From: Mycobacteriales bacterium
Lineage (GTDB): Bacteria; Actinomycetota; Actinomycetes; BP-191
Reading direction: 5' to 3'
DNA length: 34,758 nucleotides
NCBI GenBank assembly: GCA_035714365.1
Contig: DASTMB010000090.1
Span: 1-34,758 of the forward strand
The number at the start of each line of letters is the position of its first letter. Positions within the stretch are counted from its first letter, which is position 1. Of the stretch, positions 27,863 through 34,758 are shown piece by piece. The position numbers and the translations under genes were made by a program. The notes under the pieces are model-generated. The model was not told the origin of the DNA, did no database searches, and was given only the letters and a program-made list of their open reading frames with translations.

Positions 27863-29050
27863 GTGGCCCGCGTCGTCCTCGGGGTCTCCGGGGGGATCGC
27901 GGCGTACAAGGCGGTCGAGGTCCTCCGGCTGCTCACCGAGGCGGGGCACTCCGTCCGCGTCGTGCCGACCCGGTCGGCGCTGAAGTTCGTGGGGGCGGCG
28001 ACGTTCGAGGCGCTGTCCGGCGAGCGTGTCACGGCGAAGGTCTTCGACGACGTCCCCGAGGTCCCGCACGTCCGGCTCGGCCAGACCGCCGACCTCGTCG
28101 TGGTCGCGCCGGCGACGGCGGACCTGCTCGCGCGCGCCGCGTCCGGCCGCGCCGACGACCTGCTCGCGGCGACGCTGCTGACCGCGCGCTGCCCGGTCGT
28201 CTACGCCCCCGCGATGCACACCGAGATGTGGGAGCACCCGGCGACCGTCGCCAACGTCGCGTTGCTGCGCGACCGCGGCGCGGTCGTGCTCGACCCGGAC
28301 GTGGGACCGTTGGCCAAGGGCGACGTCGGCCCCGGCCGGCTGCCGTCGCCGGAGTCGATCGTGTCCGTCGCACTGGCCGCGCTCGCCGGGTCGTCGCGCG
28401 GCACCGACCTGGCCGGCCGGCGGGTCGTCGTGTCGGCCGGCGGGACGCGGGAGTACCTCGACCCGGTGCGGTTCCTCGGCAACCGTTCGTCCGGCCGCCA
28501 GGGGTACGCGCTCGCCCGCGCGGCCGCCGCCCGCGGCGCCGAGGTCACCCTCGTCTCCGCCAACGCCGCGCTGCCCGACCCGGCCGGCGTGAAGGTCGTG
28601 CGCGTCGTGTCGGCGGAGGACCTGCGGTCGGCCGTCTTGGCGGCGTTCGCGGACGCGGACGCGGTCGTCATGGCGGCGGCCGTCGCGGACTTCCGGCCCG
28701 CGGTGCGGTCGGCGTCGAAGGTGAAGAAGACCGACGAGGACCCCGAGCCGGTGGCGCTGGTGCGCAACCCGGACGTGCTCGCCGAGCTCGCGGCAGGGCG
28801 GCGTTCGGGGCAGGTCGTGGTCGGCTTTGCGGCCGAGACCGACGACGTGCTCGCCAACGGCCGCGCCAAGCTCACCCGCAAGGGCTGCGACCTGCTCGTC
28901 GTCAACGAGGTCGGCGACGGCGTGGCGTTCGAGGTGCCGGACAACGCCGCCGTGATCCTCGGCGCCGACGGCACCGAGACGGAGGTGCCGCACGGGCCGA
29001 AGGAGGCCCTCGCGCACGCCGTCTGGGACGCGGTGGTGGCGCGGCTCTAG
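27863..29050 (+). CDS. coaBC: Bifunctional phosphopantothenoylcysteine decarboxylase / phosphopantothenate-cysteine ligase
   Basis: A 395-residue two-domain enzyme of coenzyme A synthesis. The N-terminal CoaC flavoprotein domain (about 1-175) has VLGVSGGIAAYKAVEVLRLL, the catalytic-His region PEVPHVRLGQTADLVVVAPA and the cap motif PAMHTEMWEHPA. The C-terminal CoaB domain (about 185-395) has VVVSAGGTREYLDPVRFLGN, NRSSGRQGYALA, MAAAVADFRP and KLTRKGCDLLVVNEV with the ligase Lys. GTG 27863 follows rpoZ by 12 bases. Its stop TAG forms a shared CTAG with the stop of the opposing DksA-like gene. Confidence 0.97.
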   Translation: MARVVLGVSGGIAAYKAVEVLRLLTEAGHSVRVVPTRSALKFVGAATFEALSGERVTAKVFDDVPEVPHVRLGQTADLVVVAPATADLLARAASGRADDLLAATLLTARCPVVYAPAMHTEMWEHPATVANVALLRDRGAVVLDPDVGPLAKGDVGPGRLPSPESIVSVALAALAGSSRGTDLAGRRVVVSAGGTREYLDPVRFLGNRSSGRQGYALARAAAARGAEVTLVSANAALPDPAGVKVVRVVSAEDLRSAVLAAFADADAVVMAAAVADFRPAVRSASKVKKTDEDPEPVALVRNPDVLAELAAGRRSGQVVVGFAAETDDVLANGRAKLTRKGCDLLVVNEVGDGVAFEVPDNAAVILGADGTETEVPHGPKEALAHAVWDAVVARL

Positions 29051-29370
29051 CTCGCGCAGGCGCGGCAGCGGGTGGTCGCGGGGAGGGCGGCGAGGCGTTC
29101 GGCGCCGATGGGGCCGCCGCAGCGCTCGCAGGTGCCGTAGCCGCCGCTGCGCACCCGGTCCAGCGCCGCGTCCAGCGCGGCGAGGCGGCGGCGGGTGGCG
29201 TCGAGGACGGCGGCGAGCTGGGCGCGTTCGAAGCCGATCGTCGCGCCCTCAGGGTCGTGCTCGTCGTCGGCGTTCGAGTCCTCGGCGGCGGCCACGAGCG
29301 CCGCGAAGTCCGCCTCCAGCGCGGCGACCTCGGCCGCGACGCGGTCGCGTTCGGCGCGCAGGTCGGTCAC
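29047..29370 (-). CDS. DksA/TraR-type C4 zinc-finger protein
   Basis: 107 residues: an N-terminal helical/coiled-coil part (about 1-75) and a C-terminal zinc finger C81-x2-C84-x17-C102-x2-C105 (CERCGGPIGAERL..TRCRAC), the DksA/TraR hallmark. Proteins of this family bind in the secondary channel of RNA polymerase; in actinobacteria their roles are less clear. GTG 29370 follows the preceding gene's stop by 11 bases, with no good Shine-Dalgarno sequence; TAGCGT just upstream could be a -10 box. Lying next to a sigma-factor gene on the same strand is suggestive of a joint transcription role, which is inference. Confidence 0.9.
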   Translation of the reverse strand: MTDLRAERDRVAAEVAALEADFAALVAAAEDSNADDEHDPEGATIGFERAQLAAVLDATRRRLAALDAALDRVRSGGYGTCERCGGPIGAERLAALPATTRCRACAS

Positions 29371-29381
29371 GCCCGACGACG

Positions 29382-30269
29382 CTACCCGGCGACGTCCACG
29401 AGCACCGACGCGGGCGGCGGCGGGACCGGGTGGCCGGGCGCGGTCCACTCGACCGGGACGGCGTTGCCGAGCACCTCGTACGTGCCGTCCGCCACCGCCC
29501 AGCCGGCGCTGTCCTGGCCGCGCCACTCGACGCGCCACGTCCGGCAGTCGCCGTCGTGGAACACCAGCGTGTGCTCGTCCGGCGGGAACGCCGCCGGGTC
29601 GCCCCACTCCCACGCCGGCGCGGGCTCGTCGGCGGTCGCGTCGTAGGCGACGAACGACGTCTCGTAGGCGCTCCGGTACGTCAGCGTCACGTCGCTGCCG
29701 CTCGCGCGGCAGAGCGTGAACGCGTACGTCCCCGCGTCGCCGGGCCGCAGCGCGCGCGGGCCGGTCGCGAACGTGCAGAACCCGGTGCGGGCGACGTGCT
29801 CGGCGTACTCGGGCCGCGCGCACGCGGCCGGGTCGCGGGTCGTGCTGACGTGGACGGCGGGCGTGCCGTCGGCGTTGCGCGGGCCGGGGCCGACCCACCG
29901 GCGCGGTGGCGCGGCGGCGGGGGAGGCGGTGGGCTCCGGCGACGGCGCGTCCGGCGGCGGGGACGGCGGCCGGCTCGGCCCCGGACCCGGCGGCAGAGCG
30001 GGCAGCGCGGACGGCGACGGCGCGGGCGAGAGCGCGGGTACGGACGGCGTGGCCGCGACCGGCGAGACCGCCGGCGACGGCGAAGCCGCGGGCACCAGCC
30101 GGTCCGTCGCGCCGGGAACGGCGTGGCCGGACAGGGCGGCGGCGACCGCGACGGCGGCCGACGCGCCGGCCGCCGAGGCGGTGAGGCGGCGGCGGCGCAG
30201 CCGGGTGCGGCCGGCGGCGAGCGCGCGGTCGAGGCCGTCGCGCGGCGGCAGGCGGCGGGGGCCGTTCAT
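29382..30269 (-). CDS. Membrane-anchored extracellular protein, partner of the adjacent sigma factor
   Basis: 295 residues. A short cytoplasmic part (about 1-30, RLPPRDGLDRALAAGRTRLR) is followed by one membrane helix (about 31-49), a long Pro/Ser/Ala-rich linker (about 60-125) and an extracellular domain (about 126-295) with four Cys. GGAGGAGT lies just before ATG 30269, which overlaps the sigma-factor stop as ATGA. This sigma-then-bitopic-protein arrangement is that of sigma/anti-sigma pairs, but the cytoplasmic part is short and lacks the HxxxCxxC zinc anti-sigma motif. The extracellular domain is not recognised. It could sense a cell-surface signal. Confidence 0.8.
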   Translation of the reverse strand: MNGPRRLPPRDGLDRALAAGRTRLRRRRLTASAAGASAAVAVAAALSGHAVPGATDRLVPAASPSPAVSPVAATPSVPALSPAPSPSALPALPPGPGPSRPPSPPPDAPSPEPTASPAAAPPRRWVGPGPRNADGTPAVHVSTTRDPAACARPEYAEHVARTGFCTFATGPRALRPGDAGTYAFTLCRASGSDVTLTYRSAYETSFVAYDATADEPAPAWEWGDPAAFPPDEHTLVFHDGDCRTWRVEWRGQDSAGWAVADGTYEVLGNAVPVEWTAPGHPVPPPPASVLVDVAG

Positions 30270-30772
30270 CGGGACTCCTCCAACGCGGCCGCGAGCAGCG
30301 CGCGGCCCTCGTGCAGGCGGCGCTTCACGGTGCCGACGGGGCGGCGGATCGCGGTCGCGACGTCCGCGATGGGCAGGTCGTACAGGTAGTGCAGGAGCAC
30401 GACGTCGCGCTGCGCGCGGGGCAGCCGGCGCACGGCGTCCCACACGGTGGCGTCGGCGCCCAGCTGCGGGACGGCGTGCGCGGCCAGGTCGGACCACGTG
30501 GCGAGCTCGCGGTCGCGGCGGCGCCAGTGGTCGCGGGCGAGGTTCGCGGCGACGCGGAACGCGTACCCGCGCGGCGTGCGCAGCCGCGCCCACCGGACGT
30601 ACACCTGCGTCATCGCCTCCTGCGCCAGCTCGTCGGCGAGCGCCGGGTCGGCGGTGAGCGCCAGGCAGTAGCCGGCCACGTCCGGGTACTCGCTCGCGTA
30701 GAAGCGGCGGAACTCCTCGTCGCGCGTGCGGACCACGGCGGCTCCCGCGACGAGCTCCTGGACGACGGTCAC
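30266..30772 (-). CDS. ECF sigma factor (SigE-like family)
   Basis: 168 residues. Region 2 (about 18-88) has EEFRRFYASEYPDVAGYCLAL, ADELAQEAMTQVYVRWARL and the DNA-binding end RVAANLARDHWRRRDRE. Region 4 (about 115-163) has LPRAQRDVVLLHYLYDLPIA and the recognition helix GTVKRRLHEGRALL. Region 3 is absent, as in ECF factors. GTG 30772 has GGAGG just upstream; GTG 30736 is a second option with GGGAG at better spacing. The 61-bp dyad overlaps its ribosome binding site. It would recruit RNA polymerase to a stress or envelope regulon, probably including the divergent secreted-protein gene. Confidence 0.93.
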   Translation of the reverse strand: MTVVQELVAGAAVVRTRDEEFRRFYASEYPDVAGYCLALTADPALADELAQEAMTQVYVRWARLRTPRGYAFRVAANLARDHWRRRDRELATWSDLAAHAVPQLGADATVWDAVRRLPRAQRDVVLLHYLYDLPIADVATAIRRPVGTVKRRLHEGRALLAAALEESR

Positions 30773-30776
30773 ACCT

Positions 30777-30837
30777 CCACGTCCCGCGAGCGGCCGGAAA
30801 GGTTCGCCGAACCTTCCGGGCGCGGCGCGGGACGTGG
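30777..30837. repeat. Nested double dyad in the divergent sigma-factor promoter region
   Basis: Outer arms ccacgtcccgcg (30777-30788) and cgcgggacgtgg (30826-30837) are perfectly complementary over 12 bp. Inside, 30794-30806 pairs with 30808-30819 with a single bulge; its centre is aaggttcgccgaacctt. The whole is centred at 30807, almost midway between the two divergent start codons. It could be an operator for a dimeric regulator, a pair of mirror-image sigma promoters, or a long RNA hairpin covering the sigma gene's ribosome binding site. Confidence 0.85.
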
Positions 30838-30858
30838 GGGTGACGAAAGGAGCGCACC

Positions 30859-31392
30859 GTGCGCCGTACCGTTCCGGCCCTGCTGGCCGTCCTCGCCCTC
30901 GCGGCCCCCGCCCGCGCCGCCGCACCCCAGGTGACCGACCCGGCGGGCGACGCGAACTTCACCGGCACCGGGGTCGCCACCGCCCCCGCGTCGCTCGACA
31001 CGCTGGACATCCGGTTGGTCCGCTGGTGGGCCGACACCGCCGCGCAGCACGCCTCGCTCGCGCTCGCCGCGCCGGACCCGGCCGCGCCCGCGCGGTACGT
31101 GCTCCGCCTCGCCACGCCCGCCTGCGCCGTGACGCTCACGTGGGAGACGGCGTGGGACACGGCGTACCTGGCGGGGTGCGGCGACGCCCGCTGGTACGCG
31201 CCGCCGTCGTGGTCCGGCGGCACGCTGACGTTCACCCTGCCGCGCACCGCGCTGCCGTCGTGGCTGGCGGCCGGGACGACGGTCCACGGGCTCGGCGCGA
31301 CGGCCGCGCCGGTGGCCGGCTACGTCGTCGGCGAGCTGTACCCGCCGGCGGACGACGCGGCCGGGACCGCGAAATACGTGGTCGGGTCGTAA
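30859..31392 (+). CDS. Secreted protein, unknown function
   Basis: 177 residues with a clear signal peptide: MRRTVPALLAVLALAAPARA cut before AAPQV. The mature part (about 157 residues) begins QVTDPAGDANFTG, a start common among secreted beta-sandwich proteins, and has two Cys (in PACAV and GCGD) that could pair. There is no membrane segment after the signal and no lipobox. AAAGGAG precedes GTG 30859. It is transcribed divergently from the ECF sigma gene across the dyad and may be a member of that sigma's regulon. Function unknown. Confidence 0.82.
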   Translation: MRRTVPALLAVLALAAPARAAAPQVTDPAGDANFTGTGVATAPASLDTLDIRLVRWWADTAAQHASLALAAPDPAAPARYVLRLATPACAVTLTWETAWDTAYLAGCGDARWYAPPSWSGGTLTFTLPRTALPSWLAAGTTVHGLGATAAPVAGYVVGELYPPADDAAGTAKYVVGS

Positions 31393-31401
31393 CGCCGCTC
31401 G

Positions 31402-31407
31402 TAGGGT
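31402..31407 (+). promoter_or_regulatory. Likely -10 box of a leaderless acetyltransferase transcript
   Basis: TAGGGT ends exactly six bases before the ATG at 31414, so transcription would begin at or beside the start codon. This matches the layout of actinobacterial leaderless mRNAs, and the gene has no good Shine-Dalgarno sequence. No clear -35 was found. Confidence 0.45.
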
Positions 31408-31413
31408 GCCCGC

Positions 31414-31971
31414 ATGTTCTCGCTGCGGGTGGACGACGAGCTGGTGATCGAGCTGGCCGAGATGTGGCACGCCCAGGAGATCTACGACCTGGTCGACCGC
31501 AACCGCGAGCACCTGCGGCCGTGGATGCCGTGGGAGCCGCTCACGACCTCGGTCGCGGACACGACGTCGTTCCTCACGTCGGTCCGCGCCGAGTACGCGG
31601 CCGGCCGGCAGTTCCACGCCAACCTCCGCTACGGCGGCACGCTCGTCGGCGCGATCGGCATGCCGTCGATCGACCGCGCCAACCGCACCGGCGAGATCGG
31701 CTACTGGCTCGGCGCCGAGCACACCGGTCGCGGCATCATGACGCGCGCGACGGCCGCGCTGACGACGGCGGCGTTCCGCGAGATGGGGCTGCACCGGGTG
31801 GCGATCGCGGCCGACGTCGCCAACGCGCGGAGCCGGGCCGTGCCGGAGCGGCTCGGCTTCACGTTCGAGGGCGTCCTGCGCGGCAACAAGGTCGTCCACG
31901 GCCGCAGCGTCGACCACGCCTGGTACGGGATGCTGGAGCACGACTGGGACGCCGGTACACTGCCAGGCTGA
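31414..31971 (+). CDS. GNAT acetyltransferase, RimJ/RimL type
   Basis: A 185-residue acetyl-CoA-dependent N-acetyltransferase. Recognisable parts are [19 protein letters not shown] near the N-terminus (RimL-type substrate region), [20 protein letters not shown] (the acetyl-CoA motif A with GRGI), [20 protein letters not shown] and [12 protein letters not shown]. The substrate cannot be read from sequence; RimJ/RimL relatives acetylate ribosomal protein N-termini, and others act on small molecules. Its last codons contain the probable metK -10 box. Confidence 0.93.
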   Translation: MFSLRVDDELVIELAEMWHAQEIYDLVDRNREHLRPWMPWEPLTTSVADTTSFLTSVRAEYAAGRQFHANLRYGGTLVGAIGMPSIDRANRTGEIGYWLGAEHTGRGIMTRATAALTTAAFREMGLHRVAIAADVANARSRAVPERLGFTFEGVLRGNKVVHGRSVDHAWYGMLEHDWDAGTLPG

Positions 31972-32020
31972 CGCCGCCGGGTCGCCTGCTGCCCCGGCAA
32001 CCACCCCTGTCTGGAGCACC
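31956..32020 (+). promoter_or_regulatory. metK promoter element and short structured leader
   Basis: TACACT (31956-31961) fits a -10 box, so metK mRNA would start near 31968 with a leader of about 53 bases. In the leader GCCGGG (31976-31981) pairs with CCCGGC (31993-31998), and the 3' arm continues as CCCGGCAACC, a string also found in the core of S-box (SAM-I/IV) riboswitches. The leader is too short for a known SAM riboswitch of that type. GGAG precedes GTG 32021. Confidence 0.4.
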
Positions 32021-33217
32021 GTGACCAAGCGCCTGTTCACGTCCGAGTCCGTCACCGAGGGGCACCCGGACAAGATCGCCGACCAGATCTCCGACGCGAT
32101 CCTCGACGAGCTGCTGCGGCAGGACCCGAAGAGCCGGGTCGCCTGCGAGACGCTCATCACGACCGGCCAGGTCCACGTGGCCGGCGAGGTGACGACCAAG
32201 GCGTACGCCGACATCCCCGGGATCGTCCGCAAGACGATCCTCGGCATCGGCTACGACTCGTCGGAGAAGGGCTTCGACGGCGACTCCTGCGGCGTGAACA
32301 TCGCGATCGGCTCGCAGTCGCCGGACATCGCGCAGGGCGTCGACGCGGCGTTCGAGGCGCGCACCGGCGAGTCCGTCGAGGACGAGCTGGACCGCCAGGG
32401 CGCGGGCGACCAGGGGATGATGTTCGGGTACGCGTGCGACGAGACCGACGAGCTGATGCCGTTGCCGATCGCGCTGGCGCACCGGCTCGCCCGCCGCCTC
32501 TCCGAGGTCCGCAAGTCCGGGGACGTCGACTACCTCCGCCCCGACGGCAAGACGCAGGTCTCGGTCGAGTACGCCGACGGCCGCCCGGTCCGCCTGGACA
32601 CCGTCGTCGTGTCGTCGCAGCACGCGGGCGACGTCGACCTGGAGAAGCAGCTCACGCCGGACGTCGTGCAGCACGTCATCGAGCCGGTGCTCGCCGGGCT
32701 CGAGCTGGAGACCGGCGGCTACCGCGTCTTCGTCAACCCGACCGGCAAGTTCGAGATCGGCGGCCCGATGGGCGACGCCGGCCTCACCGGCCGCAAGATC
32801 ATCGTCGACACGTACGGCGGCATGGCCCGCCACGGCGGCGGCGCGTTCTCCGGCAAGGACCCGTCCAAGGTGGACCGCTCCGCCGCGTACGCGATGCGCT
32901 GGGTCGCGAAGAACGTCGTGGCCGCGGGCCTGGCTCGCCGCTGCGAGGTGCAGGTCGCGTACGCGATCGGCAAGGCGCACCCGGTGTCGCTCTACGTGGA
33001 CACGTTCGGCACCGAGACGGTGTCGCTCGACGCGATCCAGCGGGCCGTGGACGAGGTGTTCGACCTGCGGCCGGCCGCGATCATCCGCGACCTCGACCTG
33101 CTGCGCCCGATCTATGCCAAGACCGCGGCGTACGGGCACTTCGGCCGGGACGAGAAGGAGTTCTCGTGGGAGGCGACGGACCGGGCGGACGCGCTGCGGA
33201 GCGCCGCGGGCGCGTAG
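32021..33217 (+). CDS. metK: S-adenosylmethionine synthetase
   Basis: A 398-residue enzyme making SAM from methionine and ATP. Signature segments are [20 protein letters not shown] at the N-terminus, [16 protein letters not shown] (methionine/ATP site), [20 protein letters not shown] and the P-loop-like [20 protein letters not shown], all intact with the usual spacing. The end [15 protein letters not shown] is also typical; that segment doubles as the ribosome binding site and start of the next, overlapping gene. Its place after coaBC and before priA follows the actinobacterial order, interrupted here by the sigma-factor cluster and three other genes. Confidence 0.98.
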   Translation: MTKRLFTSESVTEGHPDKIADQISDAILDELLRQDPKSRVACETLITTGQVHVAGEVTTKAYADIPGIVRKTILGIGYDSSEKGFDGDSCGVNIAIGSQSPDIAQGVDAAFEARTGESVEDELDRQGAGDQGMMFGYACDETDELMPLPIALAHRLARRLSEVRKSGDVDYLRPDGKTQVSVEYADGRPVRLDTVVVSSQHAGDVDLEKQLTPDVVQHVIEPVLAGLELETGGYRVFVNPTGKFEIGGPMGDAGLTGRKIIVDTYGGMARHGGGAFSGKDPSKVDRSAAYAMRWVAKNVVAAGLARRCEVQVAYAIGKAHPVSLYVDTFGTETVSLDAIQRAVDEVFDLRPAAIIRDLDLLRPIYAKTAAYGHFGRDEKEFSWEATDRADALRSAAGA

Positions 33218-33744
33218 CCGGGCTCGGCGCGGCGTACCTGCGGCTGCTCCGGCTCGACGGCGAACGCTTCTCGTTCGACGTCGCCGCGCCGCCCGCCGCG
33301 GTCGTCGCGGCGCTGGCCGCGGCGCCGCGGGAGGACGAGCTCGGCCGGTTCCGGACGGTGTGGACGCGGGAGAGCCGCGTGGTCCGCTGCCCGCCCGCGG
33401 GCGGACGCGCGGCGTTCCGGCTGAGCGGCCCCGGGGTGCAGCCGGTGCTGCTCGTCGCGGTGACGGCGGCGGGCGCGGGCAGCCGCGTCGACGCGGAGCT
33501 GCGGCCGCGCGGCTGGGACCGCGCGTTCGGGGCGTTCTGGCTGACGCTGGTGGCCGCCGGAGCGGTCGCGGCCGCGGTCGGCACCCTGGTCGCCCTGGCG
33601 CGGACCGGCCGGGTGGGGCCGGTGGCGGTGGCGCCGTTCTGGCTGGCCGCGATGTTCCTGCTCGGCCGCCGCACCGTCGCCGCGCGCGGCCCCCGGGCGG
33701 CGTTGCGGGCCTGGTGCGTGAGCGTCGCCCAGGGCGCGGGGTAG
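33166..33744 (+). CDS. Membrane protein, first of two tandem paralogs
   Basis: 192 residues, family not recognised. No ATG, GTG or TTG is found in frame between the metK stop and the conserved region ([16 protein letters not shown]), so the start is taken as GTG 33166, inside metK, with AAGGAG 5 bases before it; the overlap with metK is 52 bases. The soluble N-terminal part (about 20-115) has a START/polyketide-cyclase-like pattern ([31 protein letters not shown]) and two membrane helices follow (about 120-145 and 150-168), ending [11 protein letters not shown]. The next gene is its paralog. Confidence 0.75.
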   Translation: MGGDGPGGRAAERRGRVAGLGAAYLRLLRLDGERFSFDVAAPPAAVVAALAAAPREDELGRFRTVWTRESRVVRCPPAGGRAAFRLSGPGVQPVLLVAVTAAGAGSRVDAELRPRGWDRAFGAFWLTLVAAGAVAAAVGTLVALARTGRVGPVAVAPFWLAAMFLLGRRTVAARGPRAALRAWCVSVAQGAG

Positions 33745-33748
33745 CCGC

Positions 33749-34285
33749 GTGCGCGCCTGGGTGCGGCTGCTGGGGCTCTACGCCGAATGCTTCGAGCTGG
33801 TCGTGCCCGCGCCGCCGGAGGCGGTGCTGGCGGCGTTCATGGCGGCCGCGCGGGACCACCGGGTGCGGCTGCGGGACATGTTCCGGCCGGTCCGGCCGGC
33901 GTTCGTCCGGCGGGGCATCCGCGGCGGCGTCGCGGTCCGGGTCGTCTCCCCGCTCTCCTTAACCGGGCACCCGCAGCTGTTCCTCCGGGTCGCGCCGGCG
34001 CCGGAGGGGACGCGCGTGCGCGCCGAGGTCCGCCACCGCCGGTGGGTCCAGGTGCTCGGCGGGGCCGGGCTGACCCTGCTCGCGCTCGCCTGCGTGGCAT
34101 CGACGCTGGCCGTCGTGCCGGTGGCATTCGTGGGGGGTGCGCGCGCCGCGGCCCTCACGGCCGGGGCCGCGCTCGCGCTCGGCGTTGGGTTCGAGGTGGC
34201 GCGGGTGGCGGTCAGCGGGGTCGGGCTGCCGGACCGGGCGCTGCTGCGCGCGTGGTGCCACGAGGTCGCGGGGAGCGCGCGCTGA
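33749..34285 (+). CDS. Membrane protein, second of two tandem paralogs
   Basis: 178 residues. Same plan as the preceding protein: FELVVPAPPEAVLAAFMAAA, later TRVRAEVRHRRWVQVLGGAG, two membrane helices (about 103-125 and 127-150) and the ending ALLRAWCHEVAGSA. The shared final RAxLRAWCxxVA with an invariant Cys marks common ancestry. It begins with GTG 33749, 4 bases after its paralog, and its stop shares a base with the priA ATG (TGATG). Family not recognised; function unknown. Confidence 0.75.
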   Translation: MRAWVRLLGLYAECFELVVPAPPEAVLAAFMAAARDHRVRLRDMFRPVRPAFVRRGIRGGVAVRVVSPLSLTGHPQLFLRVAPAPEGTRVRAEVRHRRWVQVLGGAGLTLLALACVASTLAVVPVAFVGGARAAALTAGAALALGVGFEVARVAVSGVGLPDRALLRAWCHEVAGSAR

Positions 34286-34758
34286 TGGAGCTCCCGGTCG
34301 CGCGCGTGGCCGTCGACGTGCCGGTGTCGCACCTCGACCGGGTCTTCGACTACGCCGTCCCGGAGGTGCTGGACGAGGTCGCGCGGCCGGGGGTGCGGGT
34401 GCGGGTGCGCTTCCGCGACCGGCTGGTCGACGGGTACCTGCTGGAGCGCACCGAGAGCAGCGAGTTCCGGCTCCAGCCGTTGAAGGTCGTCTCGCCCGAG
34501 CCGGTGCTGGCGCCGGAGATCGCGGGGCTCTGCCGGGAGGTCGCCGACCGCGACGCCGGGCTGTTCCTCGACGTGGTGCGCCTCGCCGTGCCGCCGCGGC
34601 ACGCGCGGGTAGAGAAGGAGCCGCCGCGGCTCGGCCCGCCGCGCCCGGTCGCCGTGCCGGAGCCGGGCGCGTGGACGGGCTACGCCAACGGCGCGGCGTT
34701 CGTCACGGCGCTCGCCGAGGGGCGGGCGCCGCGCGCGGTGTGGTGGGCGCTGCCGGGG
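34285..34758 (+). CDS. priA: Primosomal protein N' (PriA), N-terminal part (3' end outside window)
   Basis: 158 codons, cut by the window end. MELPVARVAVDVPVSHLDRV FDYAVPE is the 3' DNA-end-binding domain start of PriA, followed by RPGVRVRVRFRDRLVDGYLL and the actinobacterial segment DVVRLAVPPRHARVEKEPP. PriA restarts stalled replication forks. Actinobacterial PriA proteins often lack intact helicase motifs; that part is not visible here. Position downstream of metK agrees with other actinobacteria. Confidence 0.92.
   Translation, partial: MELPVARVAVDVPVSHLDRVFDYAVPEVLDEVARPGVRVRVRFRDRLVDGYLLERTESSEFRLQPLKVVSPEPVLAPEIAGLCREVADRDAGLFLDVVRLAVPPRHARVEKEPPRLGPPRPVAVPEPGAWTGYANGAAFVTALAEGRAPRAVWWALPG

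Noticed and set aside
31971-32020. Full SAM riboswitch before metK
   Set aside because: Only one hairpin and a CCCGGCAACC string are present in about 50 bases; the other helices of SAM-I/IV are missing, and no SAM-II, SAM-III or SAM-VI pattern was recognised. Kept only as a tentative leader.

Overview
The window comes from a very GC-rich actinobacterium (Actinomycetota). Evidence is the strong third-position G/C bias, a BldD-type regulator, an actinobacterial integration host factor (mIHF), and the gene orders aroC-aroK-aroB-aroQ-pepQ-efp-nusB and pyrR-pyrB-pyrC-(membrane protein)-carA-carB-...-pyrF-mihF-gmk-rpoZ-coaBC-metK-priA, as known from Mycobacterium and Streptomyces. A type IV pilus (T4P) locus with pilM/N/O and a NAD-type dihydroorotate dehydrogenase (pyrK + class 1 pyrD) set it apart from those model genera, so a less-studied lineage is likely. 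I do not assign a genus.

Layout. (1) 1-8.5 kb, + strand: a type IV pilus cluster. A major-type pilin (5' end cut by the window edge), a second pilin, a large minor prepilin with three Ig-like modules, a second pseudopilin and a Cys-rich PilX-like protein are followed by prepilin peptidase pilD and the alignment subcomplex pilM-pilN-pilO plus a PilP-position protein. It ends in a strong hairpin terminator. Motor and platform genes (pilB/pilT/pilC) are not in the window. (2) 8.6-13.85 kb, +: four shikimate-pathway genes, then an Xaa-Pro peptidase, EF-P and NusB. A bidirectional hairpin closes this block. (3) 13.86-15.2 kb, -: bldD and a lower-GC gene for a Cys-rich putative zinc protein. The bldD promoter has recognisable -35/-10 boxes with a near-consensus BldD box on the -10/start point. 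(4) 15.2-29.05 kb, +: the pyrimidine operon. It begins with a PyrR-binding RNA hairpin that can also hide the pyrR ribosome binding site, and covers the de novo UMP pathway except pyrE (not in the window). It runs on into mihF (own promoter), gmk, rpoZ and coaBC. (5) 29.05-30.8 kb, -: an ECF sigma factor, a membrane-anchored extracellular protein and a DksA/TraR-like zinc protein. (6) 30.8-34.76 kb, +: a secreted protein, a GNAT acetyltransferase, metK, two tandem paralogous membrane proteins and the start of priA (cut by the window edge).

The most unusual item is the carA gene. The small membrane protein that normally sits between pyrC and carA is here joined in frame to carA, giving a 537-residue protein whose glutaminase subunit would be tethered to the membrane. 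Two further small genes, one encoding a His-rich single-span membrane protein, sit between carA and carB. Other points of interest are the RNA and DNA control elements of pyrR and bldD, a 61-bp double dyad between the sigma-factor gene and a divergent secreted-protein gene, a perfect 17-bp inverted repeat before pilD, and a minor pilin with tandem Ig-like modules. Most genes are joined by 1- or 4-base start/stop overlaps, implying strong translational coupling. No tRNA, rRNA, insertion sequence, prophage or CRISPR was seen.
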